Positions 1-5,739 of a stretch of 7,568 nucleotides of DNA are shown one piece after another. The notes below the pieces were generated by a model. It did no database searches and was not told the origin of the DNA. It worked only from the letters and a program-made list of their open reading frames with translations. The stretch spans positions 1-7,568 of the forward strand of contig JAOZRQ010000341.1 of the NCBI GenBank assembly GCA_029940115.1, read 5' to 3'. The stretch's first letter is position 1; each line of letters starts with the position of its first letter. This DNA is from Desulfobacterales bacterium. Its GTDB lineage: Bacteria > Desulfobacterota > Desulfobacteria > Desulfobacterales > 4be13. The position numbers and the translations under genes are program-made.

Positions 1-61
1 AAATGGCGGGAACCTCGTCTGAGGGGGATGAGGCCTCGGGGATTGCCGGTTCCCGCCATTT
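1..61. repeat. Inverted repeat / hairpin at window start
   Basis: The 14-base arms AAATGGCGGGAACC (1-14) and GGTTCCCGCCATTT (48-61) are perfect reverse complements around a 33-base loop. The loop itself contains the palindrome GAGGCCTC (30-37). No clear T-run follows on the plus strand, so this could be the terminator region of a gene outside the window or a small palindromic repeat. The sequence does not decide between these. Confidence 0.6.
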
Positions 62-123
62 GCCCGGAACGACAGGTTTGTGTTGGATTTGAGGCATGAG
101 ACAAAAGTTGTCTGCCAAAAAAC

Positions 124-153
124 TGGACAAAAGTTTTCGCCACATCCGACAAT
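124..153 (+). promoter_or_regulatory. Weak candidate promoter for proC
   Basis: TGGACA (124-129) and GACAAT (148-153) are separated by 18 bases, giving 5/6 and 4/6 matches to the sigma-70 hexamers. Just upstream, AGACAA-AAG-TTGTCT (99-113) is a perfect 6-base inverted repeat of operator size. Both lie in the A-rich spacer ahead of proC. This is the best candidate in the spacer, but such matches are common in AT-rich DNA. Confidence 0.28.
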
Positions 154-214
154 CGACAAAAAAAATGGCAGCCACCAACATGACGGCAACAATCAAACCT
201 GAACCCTACAAAAA

Positions 215-246
215 CCAACTCACCAACTCACAAACTCACAAACTCT
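215..246 (+). repeat. Octamer tandem repeat upstream of proC
   Basis: There are four consecutive 8-base units: CCAACTCA, CCAACTCA, CAAACTCA and CAAACTCT. The array ends 16 bases before the proC ribosome binding site, so it would lie in the 5' untranslated region of any transcript starting upstream. Its role is unknown. The unit is prone to slippage, so copy number may vary between strains. Confidence 0.75.
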
Positions 247-276
247 TTAAACTGATTTACATAGGAGATATCAATT

Positions 277-1122
277 ATGCTGAGTGACAAGAAAATCTGC
301 ATTCTGGGATCAGGAAACATGGGCGGGGCCCTTGTCAGCGGACTGCTTCAATCCGAATCATCCCGACCCGAAAATATTGTCTGTTCAGACATCAGTGAGG
401 AGAAACTCGGCTCCCTGAGAGATGCGTTTGGGATTTTCACCACCACAGACAACATTGAGGCGGTCAGCACGTCGGACATCGTCATTTACGCGGTGAAGCC
501 CCAGATCATGGCGGCGGTGCTGAAACAGACCCGAGAATCTTTGGACATGTCGAAGCTCATCATCTCAGTGGCCGCGGGGGTCCCGCTGGTTGCCATTGAA
601 TCCTGCCTTGACAAAAAACTGCGTCTTGTCCGGGTGATGCCCAACGTCGCGGTGGCTGTCAGGGCCGGCGCGACCGCCATTGCCGCGGGAAGGCATGCCT
701 TGGCGGATGATGTCAACTTGGCCAAATCCATATTCGACTCGGTGGGGGAGACCGTCTTTGTCGGTGGGGAGATCCTCATGGACGCGGTCACCGGATTGAG
801 TGGCAGCGGCCCAGCCTACATTTTCCTGATCGTTGACGCACTGGCCGACGCCGGTGTCAAGGTGGGCCTCTCGCGGCAGGACTCGCTTTTTCTGGCCACC
901 CAGACCCTGCTCGGTGCGGCCACCTTATTAAAGGAGACCCAAGAGCATCCGGCAAAACTGAAAGAGACCGTCACCTCACCCGGGGGAACCACCATCGCGG
1001 GCTTGCATGCTCTCGAAGAGGGCCGACTTCGGGCCACGTTGACCCATGCGGTGGAAGCCGCGGCAAAACGCTCCAAGGAACTGGGGGAGGTGATGACCCG
1101 TAATTTTCAGGATGCGGATTAA
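277..1122 (+). CDS. proC: Pyrroline-5-carboxylate reductase
   Basis: Catalyses the last step of proline synthesis in the cytoplasm, the NAD(P)H-dependent reduction of 1-pyrroline-5-carboxylate to proline (EC 1.5.1.2). The 281-residue length is normal for the family. The N-terminal Rossmann fold shows the dinucleotide-binding motif GSGNMG (residues 11-16). AVKPQ (72-76) and VMPNVAV (120-126) are typical of the cofactor domain. The helical dimerisation domain carries SGSGPAY (175-181) and the P5CR signature around TSPGGTTIAGL (233-243). The ATG is supported by AGGAGA (263-268), eight bases upstream. The gene is followed by ftsY on the same strand, but a 144-base gap holding a strong hairpin argues against tight coupling. 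An upstream octamer repeat could affect the 5' leader. The assignment is secure. Confidence 0.97.
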   Translation: MLSDKKICILGSGNMGGALVSGLLQSESSRPENIVCSDISEEKLGSLRDAFGIFTTTDNIEAVSTSDIVIYAVKPQIMAAVLKQTRESLDMSKLIISVAAGVPLVAIESCLDKKLRLVRVMPNVAVAVRAGATAIAAGRHALADDVNLAKSIFDSVGETVFVGGEILMDAVTGLSGSGPAYIFLIVDALADAGVKVGLSRQDSLFLATQTLLGAATLLKETQEHPAKLKETVTSPGGTTIAGLHALEEGRLRATLTHAVEAAAKRSKELGEVMTRNFQDAD

Positions 1123-1175
1123 GGGGTTCTGGGATTTTGCCTGAAAAGTGGTTGCCACTCCCCAGATGAGCGAGA

Positions 1176-1222
1176 AGTTTGTCGTTCCGCCTTCAGGCCG
1201 CCTAAAGGCGGAACTACAAACT
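1176..1222. repeat. 18-bp hairpin between proC and ftsY
   Basis: The arms AGTTTGTCGTTCCGCCTT (1176-1193) and AAGGCGGAACTACAAACT (1205-1222) pair with one mismatch around an 11-base loop. No T-run follows directly, so it is not a classic intrinsic terminator. It resembles a REP-type palindromic repeat and could attenuate proC read-through or stabilise the proC 3' end. Confidence 0.75.
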
Positions 1223-1266
1223 AAAATGTAAACCCATAAATGAAGATGTCAATAAGGAACAAAATC

Positions 1267-2358
1267 ATGGGTTGGTTCAAAAAGAATGACCAGACGATCG
1301 AAAGAACATCATCAGAGGAGAAAACACCTGTGGATGAGGAAGTCTATGCCGATGAGGAGACCCTGATCGTGGATATGTTCCGCGACGTCAAGAAAGATAA
1401 GGGGGATAATCCAGATAAGGGGGATAATCCAGATAAGCCGGATCAATCAGCTTTGGAGAAGAGACGCCGTTTTGTGAACCGCCTGAGGCGGGGCCTCTCG
1501 AAAACCCGGGAGATTCTGACCACCGACATTGATGATCTCTTCAAAAACAGGGATTTTGAAGAGTTGCTGGAGGAGATTGAGGAACGGCTGATCACTTCGG
1601 ATATCGGTGTTCAGATCACCATGGATCTGATGGAAAAAATTTCAAAAAGACGATCCCGGATATCCAGTGCGGACGATTTGAGACGGATTTTGAAGGCTGA
1701 AATTCTTCGGCTTGTCAATGTGCAGGATGCCTCATCGGAAAGCGTCTCCACCCCTCATGTTGTCATGGTCGTGGGCGTGAACGGTGTGGGAAAGACCACC
1801 CTCATCGGAAAGCTTGCGGCAAAGGCGATGGGTGAGGGCAAACAGGTGCTGGTCTCGGCGGCGGACACCTTCCGGGCCGCGGCCATCGAGCAGCTCGTGA
1901 TATGGACGGAGCGAGCCGGCGCGGAGATCGTCAGGCACAAGGAAAACACAGACCCTGCCGCGGTGGCCTATGACAGCGTCGAGGCCGCCATGGCCAGAGG
2001 CAGGGACATGGTCCTGGTGGACACCGCCGGCAGACTTCACACCAAGGTGAATCTGATGGAAGAGCTGAAGAAGATCAAGCGGGCCATGGCGAAAAAGATG
2101 CCGGACGCGCCTCAAGAGGTTCTCTTGGTTCTGGATGCCACCACCGGACAGAACGCCCTCTCCCAAGCCAAATTATTCAATGATGCCCTTGGTGTGACAG
2201 CCATTGCGCTGACCAAACTGGACGGGACAGCGAGAGGAGGCATTGTGGTCAACATTTGCAACACCCTGAACATCCCCTTGAAGTATATCGGTGTCGGGGA
2301 AAAAATCGAAGATTTGGATATCTTTGATCCGGCGCAGTTTGTGGATGCCTTGTTTTAA
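1267..2358 (+). CDS. ftsY: Signal recognition particle receptor FtsY
   Basis: SRP-GTPase that docks the SRP-ribosome complex at the inner membrane for co-translational insertion of membrane proteins. Numbered from the chosen start (363 residues), an acidic linker with a DKGDNP repeat (44-55) precedes the four-helix N domain (about 70-150). The G domain follows, with G1 GVNGVGKTT (170-178), DTFRAAA (200-206), DTAGR (252-256), TKLDG (316-320) and the C-terminal GVGEKIEDL. An in-frame ATG at 1240 (nine extra codons) has no ribosome binding site. AAGGA (1254-1258) sits eight bases before the ATG at 1267, and the resulting MGWFKKN start resembles other FtsY proteins. The N-terminal acidic region is short, giving 363 residues against about 500 in E. 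coli. A hairpin separates it from proC. Confidence 0.95.
   Translation: MGWFKKNDQTIERTSSEEKTPVDEEVYADEETLIVDMFRDVKKDKGDNPDKGDNPDKPDQSALEKRRRFVNRLRRGLSKTREILTTDIDDLFKNRDFEELLEEIEERLITSDIGVQITMDLMEKISKRRSRISSADDLRRILKAEILRLVNVQDASSESVSTPHVVMVVGVNGVGKTTLIGKLAAKAMGEGKQVLVSAADTFRAAAIEQLVIWTERAGAEIVRHKENTDPAAVAYDSVEAAMARGRDMVLVDTAGRLHTKVNLMEELKKIKRAMAKKMPDAPQEVLLVLDATTGQNALSQAKLFNDALGVTAIALTKLDGTARGGIVVNICNTLNIPLKYIGVGEKIEDLDIFDPAQFVDALF
1396..1437 (+). repeat. In-frame 18-bp tandem repeat in ftsY
   Basis: Two perfect copies of GATAAGGGGGATAATCCA (1396-1413 and 1414-1431) are followed by a partial third (1432-1437). They encode DKGDNP-DKGDNP-DK in the acidic linker of FtsY, a region that tolerates length change. 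It is probably a slippage-generated, strain-variable repeat. Confidence 0.9.
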
Positions 2359-2430
2359 CCTCGTGACATTTCAATCCCTTCTTTGTGCCTTTGTGTGAGA
2401 AACTACTTTTGGCCGGTACTTGGAAACCAT

Positions 2431-2504
2431 GACCATGCTCGTTTCGGATTGACAAATCCGAAACGCCGACCATGCTCGTTTCGGATTGACAAATCCGAAA
2501 CGCC
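2431..2504. repeat. 37-bp perfect tandem duplication with internal palindromes
   Basis: Positions 2431-2467 and 2468-2504 are identical. Each unit contains the hairpin CGTTTCGGATT-GACA-AATCCGAAACG with perfect 11-base arms. The palindrome shares its GGATT-NNNN-AATCC core with repeats near 2505, 3984, 4991 and 7547. It lies downstream of ftsY and of the convergent nuclease gene, so it could shape both 3' ends. Confidence 0.9.
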
Positions 2505-2526
2505 TGCCGGATTTGTCAATTCGGCA
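2505..2526. repeat. Palindromic repeat of the GGATT/AATCC family
   Basis: The arms TGCCGGATT (2505-2513) and AATTCGGCA (2518-2526) pair with one mismatch around TGTC. It abuts the tandem 37-bp units directly and shares the family core, but its outer stem differs. Confidence 0.7.
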
Positions 2527-2576
2527 GGAGCGGGAGGTTGTTGAGTGTGTCCCATCTACCCCGTTATGAGAAGAAA

Positions 2577-2601
2577 CCCGGCTTTTTGGGAAAAAGCCGG
2601 G
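2577..2601 (-). terminator. Intrinsic terminator of the nuclease gene
   Basis: CCCGGCTTTTT (2577-2587) and AAAAAGCCGGG (2591-2601) form a perfect 11-base-pair stem. Read on the minus strand it lies 18 bases past the TAG at 2620-2622 and is followed by a T-rich stretch (TTTCTTCT). The T-tract is imperfect. The symmetric stem could also help terminate ftsY transcripts arriving on the plus strand. Confidence 0.7.
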
Positions 2602-2619
2602 CAGGGGAACGGGCACGGG

Positions 2620-3699
2620 CTACTTCCGGAACAGATCGATGACTGTTCCGCGAATCGCATCCGGTTTTATGGGACGGATATCCGTATCGGCAAATCGCTC
2701 GGAAACACTGTCCGCTCTGTTCAAAAACGGATTGTATATCAGCAGGAATATGTATTCGTAGAAATTGGTCCGGGTCATGTCGAACACGCTCTTCAGACCT
2801 TCTGTCTTATCTATGATGTTGTCAAAATCTCTGTTTGTGTCCCTCAAAACCCCAGACTTGCATTCAACCATCAGAATCTTCCGGCCCACCATGGAGATGA
2901 TGTCAAAATCTCCTTTGGAGCGGAATATCTCCGATGGTGCCCGGTAGTTGACCAAGGTGTATATCTCATAGTCAAAGCCGTTCCGACTCAGATGATCGGA
3001 AATGATCCCATATGTGAACGCGTTGAACCAATGTCCCTGAAGCAGTCCGTCATAAGTGGAATCAAGCTTGTCAAAATTGAGCCGCAGGGCATTCGACTGA
3101 CATTTCAGCTTCTGGATATCCTTCAGGGACTGCTCTATCCATTCATTGGTACGTTGCACCAGAAAAGAGGATTGATGATCGCCGATGATGCTGTATTTTT
3201 TCATGAGGTCAAGGAAGTATTCCGCGGCCTTCGCATATCTCACCTGGGTGTCCAGAGTCTCTTTCTTGTGATACAGCGCCAGCTTGAAAAGTTGCCACAC
3301 CCTGTGGATTTCAGAGAACCTGTCACCGATGCTCTTGGCCAGTTGAAAATCCTCTTCCCTGAACTTGGTGATATCGAGGATGTCAATCCCCGCGGCATAA
3401 AGTGTCTTGAGGGTTTTTGAGCGTGCGATCAGTTCGTCATGAGTCTCGGTTTCCTGTTTGATCACGCCGGCCGGCAGACTCTCCCAAAAATCAAAATTTC
3501 CGGACAAGCGTTTGACATCATCATCAATGTCCAGCGGAACAATGTTCTGATGGACGTTTTGCAAGGCGACCCTTATGTCCAGCGTCTTTTCCAATGCGTC
3601 TGTTATAACAGACTTGGGCTTTGATGCCATTGGCAACGACTCCAGAACCGTCTGAAGCAGACCCTGGAGTTCTTCTGCTTTATGAAGTGGATTGACCAT
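2620..3699 (-). CDS. Putative PD-(D/E)XK-fold nuclease of unknown role
   Basis: A 359-residue soluble protein with no signal peptide or membrane segment. Residues 1-220 are mostly helical and charged and carry no motif I recognise. Residues about 223-310 look like a PD-(D/E)XK nuclease core: a helix (HWFNAFTYGIISDHL), a strand with GDFDI (263-267, likely catalytic D266), then ILMVECKSG (275-283) with the E279-x-K281 pair. This order resembles the C-terminal nuclease domain of DUF1887/Card1-like proteins, but the first acidic residue is not obvious in the leading helix. The start is chosen from AGGAGGA (3703-3709) just before the ATG at 3699. The frame stays open upstream to an ATG at 3876, but that stretch overlaps a possible RNA leader. 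A terminator follows the stop. Substrate and function are unknown. A defence or DNA-processing role is only inference. Confidence 0.8.
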   Translation of the reverse strand: MVNPLHKAEELQGLLQTVLESLPMASKPKSVITDALEKTLDIRVALQNVHQNIVPLDIDDDVKRLSGNFDFWESLPAGVIKQETETHDELIARSKTLKTLYAAGIDILDITKFREEDFQLAKSIGDRFSEIHRVWQLFKLALYHKKETLDTQVRYAKAAEYFLDLMKKYSIIGDHQSSFLVQRTNEWIEQSLKDIQKLKCQSNALRLNFDKLDSTYDGLLQGHWFNAFTYGIISDHLSRNGFDYEIYTLVNYRAPSEIFRSKGDFDIISMVGRKILMVECKSGVLRDTNRDFDNIIDKTEGLKSVFDMTRTNFYEYIFLLIYNPFLNRADSVSERFADTDIRPIKPDAIRGTVIDLFRK

Positions 3700-3724
3700 A
3701 CTTCCTCCTGATGTGAACAGTGCC

Positions 3725-3810
3725 CGGGAGGGTTTCGGACCCTGTAGTGTTTCCACGTCCTTCAACCCATCAGATGCGAAACCTGTCAAAGAAACCCGGT
3801 TTCCCTCCCG
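3725..3810 (-). promoter_or_regulatory. Possible structured mRNA leader of the nuclease gene
   Basis: On the minus strand, CGGGA + GGGTTTC (5' side, split by an 8-base bulge) can pair with GAAACCCTCCCG (3' side) to close a domain ending 15 bases before the AGGAGGA Shine-Dalgarno. The 5' side can instead form a local hairpin, GAAAC-CGG-GTTTC, so two structures compete. Inside the domain, GGAC...GTCC encloses GTG-GAAA-CAC, a GNRA-like tetraloop hairpin. I do not recognise a known riboswitch class. The pairing is seen in the sequence and the regulatory role is inference. Confidence 0.35.
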
Positions 3811-3952
3811 ATACCACGTCGGCGAAGGAGGACCGCACCACTCACTGAGGGCGGAACTGGGTTTCTTTGTAGCCATCTGTCAAGTTGAGAAAAAATGCAT
3901 TCATACCGTTCCGAAAAAGCATGTCACGAATCCAAGGAGAAGAGTGCAAGGC

Positions 3953-4054
3953 GGCCTTGATCATCGTTTGGACCAACCTTGCCCGGCCTGGATTGCCAAA
4001 TCCAGGCCGCCCGCCGGATTTGGCAACAGGGTGGCCGAAACGATGATCAATGCC
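3953..4054. mobile_element. 102-bp MITE-like element with 9-bp flanking direct repeat
   Basis: The 23-base terminal inverted repeats (3953-3975 and 4032-4054) match at 20 positions, beginning GGCCTTGATCATCG on the left and GGCATTGATCATCG on the complement of the right. GTGCAAGGC occurs immediately outside both ends (3944-3952 and 4055-4063), as expected of a 9-bp target-site duplication. The interior contains a perfect 11-base-pair hairpin, CGGCCTGGATT-GCCA-AATCCAGGCCG (3984-4009), followed by a partial second palindrome. There is no coding capacity. A related left end begins at 7515. No transposase is in the window, so mobilisation would be in trans. Confidence 0.75.
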
Positions 4055-4062
4055 GTGCAAGG

Positions 4063-4338
4063 CTGTGTACAGGACAAAAAATGAGAATCCTGATCAGGAT
4101 CGCCCAGTTGTAGGGTGAGGTCCACCTCATACGCATCAGGCTAAGACGGCAATCCCCTGTTTGCAACGGCCTGCCGGAACGGCGGGCCGTGACGGGCCGA
4201 GACAGCGATGCCGAACAGGGGTTTCGGGAATCAGGCCAACCCTTAGCTTGATGCTTGTGGGATTCCACTCCACCAATTCTGAGTTCCCTGAAATTGGCGG
4301 GGTTGAACCCACTCTACAATTTTTTGTCCTGTACTCAG
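4063..4338. mobile_element. 276-bp MITE-like element with 20-bp terminal inverted repeats
   Basis: CTGTGTACAGGACAAAAAAT (4063-4082) and ATTTTTTGTCCTGTACTCAG (4319-4338) are inverted repeats with one mismatch. TGCAAGG lies just outside on the left (4056-4062) and two bases outside on the right (4341-4347). The interior is a set of nested hairpins: GCATCAGGCTAAG/CTTAGCTTGATGC (4133-4145, 4242-4254), CCCCTGTT/AACAGGGG (4154-4161, 4214-4221), ACGGCCTGCCG-GAA-CGGCGGGCCGT (4166-4190), and a long imperfect stem at 4257-4312. No real gene is inside. It could be a non-autonomous element or an RNA-coding repeat. Confidence 0.7.
4076..4100 (-). terminator. Possible weak intrinsic terminator
   Basis: The 14-base palindrome ATCCTGATCAGGAT (4087-4100) is followed on the minus strand by TCTCA and then six Ts (4081-4076). 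The stem is short (five pairs with a four-base loop), and the T-run is also part of the terminal inverted repeat of the surrounding element. It would end a transcript from the promoter at 4425-4454. Confidence 0.35.
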
Positions 4339-4424
4339 AATGCAAGGTTATCCTCTGTTGACTCATGAACCAGAATCTGGGATCCAGAAACCATCAAAAA
4401 ATCTTCCGCGGAACTATAACTCCA

Positions 4425-4454
4425 ATTATATAAATCAGGAGAGGGATAAGTCAA
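4425..4454 (-). promoter_or_regulatory. Strong sigma-70-type promoter, leftward
   Basis: On the minus strand, TTGACT (4454-4449) and a perfect TATAAT (4430-4425) are spaced by 18 bases. The start point would be near 4418. It points through the larger MITE-like element towards the nuclease gene, whose start is about 720 bases further on. No gene begins close downstream, so it may drive an RNA, a disrupted gene, or be the original distant promoter of the nuclease. Confidence 0.65.
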
Positions 4455-4522
4455 TGGGGTGAAAATGGTATTTCAGGGTGGCAAAACGCTACTTGGGGGG
4501 AGTATTTTACGGTATCCATTGA

Positions 4523-4966
4523 TCAATCCTCCACCGGCATCAAGAGCGTTTCCAAGCTTTTGTCCCACTCATCAAAAAAGCCATCAGGCCATTGATCAAT
4601 GCGTCCGTTGCGGTCTATCCGTGGGGAGACAGCTTCAATTTTGGCGATGCCGCCATCCTCTTGCCGCTCAAAAAAAAGGAGGCTTGCATCATCAGGAGGC
4701 AAGATGCCGGAGCGGACAGCGATGCAGATCCCATTCAAGACATGATCGCTGTGGGTCTCAGCCACGACCTGAATGCCGCAACTCGCTGCCCTCGCCATGA
4801 GTTCCCCCATTTTTGCTTGGCCTTTGGGATGAAGGTGGGATTCAGGATTTTCAAGCAACAGCAATCCTCCCGGGTCTGCCGACAGGATTGCCACCAGAAC
4901 CGGCAATGTGTAGCTCAGGCCAAAGCCTGTGTTTGAGGCACGATAATCAATCCGAACCGAAATTTC
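4523..4966 (-). pseudogene. C-terminal remnant of a DUF3696-type AAA ATPase
   Basis: About 148 codons encode the end of an AAA/ABC-like ATPase of the DUF3696 type. Visible motifs in order are SNTGFGLSY (signature-like region), LLLLENPESHLHP (Walker B with its catalytic glutamate), ETHSDHVLNGI (switch histidine) and the family's C-terminal RNGRIDQWPDGFFDEWDKSL. Intact relatives are usually around 370-430 residues and carry a Walker A P-loop near the N terminus. None is present here or elsewhere in the window. The frame stays open upstream to an ATG at 5140, but those codons come from a palindromic repeat (about 4981-5041) and from sequence antisense-in-frame to the next gene, so they are not native. 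No ribosome binding site supports an internal start. Probably inactive for ATP hydrolysis. Confidence 0.8.
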
Positions 4967-4980
4967 CAACCTCGCTTGGA

Positions 4981-5041
4981 ATTGCCAAATCCGCCGGATT
5001 TGACAATCCGGCGGGAGCGGCGTGTGGCCGAAACGAAGAGC
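4981..5041. repeat. Palindromic repeat at the ATPase truncation point
   Basis: The perfect 10-base arms CCGCCGGATT (4991-5000) and AATCCGGCGG (5005-5014) surround TGAC. On the minus strand the flank reads CGTTTCGGCCAC, as in the left end starting at 7515, and the palindrome matches that copy at nearly every base. It separates the ATPase remnant from the stop codon of the small exported-protein frame at 5058. Confidence 0.75.
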
Positions 5042-5057
5042 AACTATACATGACAGG

Positions 5058-5200
5058 TTATCGCTTGGTAAGGGTGACGCGGACCATGATCCGGTTCTCC
5101 CTTGATATCCCCGTAATGTCAATCTTGTGTCTCCCGTCATGGCACATCAGGAAGAAGCTGGTTCCGTGATCCACGTCATTGAAGACCTTCCATCCCCTCT
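5058..5200 (-). pseudogene. Out-of-frame 3' half of the small exported-protein gene
   Basis: Removing one G from the GGGG run (5194-5197, minus strand) lets the upstream frame continue from NKEG into WKVFNDVDHGTSFFLMCHDG and on through ITGISRENRIMVRVTLTKR to a TAA at 5058-5060. The rejoined product is 128 residues and has consistent composition throughout. This part is therefore the genuine C-terminal half, now in the +1 frame. The cause may be a real mutation, a homopolymer sequencing error or, less likely, programmed frameshifting. Confidence 0.8.
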
Positions 5201-5445
5201 TTATTCACTTCTGACCGGTAAAAGGAGATCACTTTTGCATATGGTGCCCCTGTCTGAAGGTCCACATCATACGAATAGCTCCTGCCTCTTACATTCTTCT
5301 GCACATTGGTGATTTCCGCGCCCGGATAGATCAGGAGGCTTTCTTTCACCTCTGCCGGAATATCTGTTCCTGCAAGAGCCGGTGACAAAGAAAGCATCCA
5401 GATAAACGCGCAGAGCGGCATCACCCATTTACGATTTTTTTCCAT
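5176..5445 (-). CDS. Small exported protein, truncated by frameshift
   Basis: The readable frame gives 89 residues. MEKNRKW is followed by a hydrophobic stretch ending SPALA, a clear Sec signal peptide with probable cleavage after residue 25, so the product is periplasmic. The mature part has LLIYPGAEI (37-45) and VISFYRSEVNKEG (72-84). This pattern recalls small bacterial periplasmic proteins or lipoproteins with YPGA and a later FY...GW motif, but I cannot name a family. The start is set by GGGAGGA (5452-5458), six bases before the ATG at 5445. An upstream in-frame ATG at 5490 has no such support. The frame ends in GMEGLQ at a TGA because of an extra base in a G4 run. The true C terminus lies in the next frame (to 5058), giving 128 residues. 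Function unknown. Confidence 0.75.
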   Translation of the reverse strand: MEKNRKWVMPLCAFIWMLSLSPALAGTDIPAEVKESLLIYPGAEITNVQKNVRGRSYSYDVDLQTGAPYAKVISFYRSEVNKEGMEGLQ

Positions 5446-5657
5446 CTGTAATCCTCCCGTGAGAATAGAGAACAGAGAAGTGAGTTTCAAGCTTCAAGTC
5501 AAGCAGGGCCTCGTTTCCATCAAGGTTCAGATTGTCAATCAGTTACTTGGCCCATTCAAACTGTACGGAAGAATGCGCGGCATAAACCCTTGGCATTCCC
5601 TTGGCAATTTCTGTTTTCCATGGCTGGAGTCTCACTCCTCTGCGGACATGCCCAATC

Positions 5658-5686
5658 TGAATAGCAGAGAGTTCCCGGTGTGTCAA
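5658..5686 (-). promoter_or_regulatory. Candidate promoter for the small exported-protein gene
   Basis: On the minus strand TTGACA (5686-5681) is followed after 17 bases by TATTCA (5663-5658). The -35 is perfect and the -10 weak. It would leave a leader of roughly 200 bases before the ATG at 5445. Confidence 0.4.
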
Positions 5687-5739
5687 GCGTAAAATTGGGG
5701 GATTCCCGCCCCGAGCAGAGACGGGTTGCGCTCGCCCAT

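Larger units (their letters stand above)
3877..4522. other. Gene-free interval dominated by two repeat elements
   Basis: No convincing protein gene is seen here. The interval holds two adjacent MITE-like elements (3953-4054 and 4063-4338) and a strong minus-strand promoter (4425-4454). About 70 bases that I cannot assign separate that promoter from the ATPase remnant. Short open frames across the elements follow the palindromes rather than codon constraint. Confidence 0.6.

Noticed and set aside
96..287. 63-codon plus-strand frame upstream of proC
   Set aside because: Low-complexity K/T/N-rich translation of the A-rich spacer and octamer repeat. It overlaps the proC start and has no ribosome binding site.
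2431..2526. CRISPR array
   Set aside because: The two 37-bp units are directly adjacent with no unique spacers, and no cas genes are present.
2545..3420. Long plus-strand open frame (291 codons)
   Set aside because: It lies antisense to the nuclease gene, has no ribosome binding site and no recognisable motif. The minus-strand frame has a strong Shine-Dalgarno, a terminator and a nuclease core.
3700..3876. 59-residue N-terminal extension of the nuclease
   Set aside because: The ATG at 3876 lacks a ribosome binding site, while AGGAGGA directly precedes the ATG at 3699. The stretch shows RNA-like pairing instead. Not fully excluded.
4047..4366. Overlapping minus-strand frames inside the 276-bp element
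   Set aside because: Their sequence is dictated by palindromes, they lack ribosome binding sites, and they run out of the element into flanking DNA.
2620..4966. Intact two-gene nuclease-ATPase defence system
   Set aside because: The ATPase lacks its N-terminal two-thirds including Walker A, and the genes are separated by about 820 bases of repeats.
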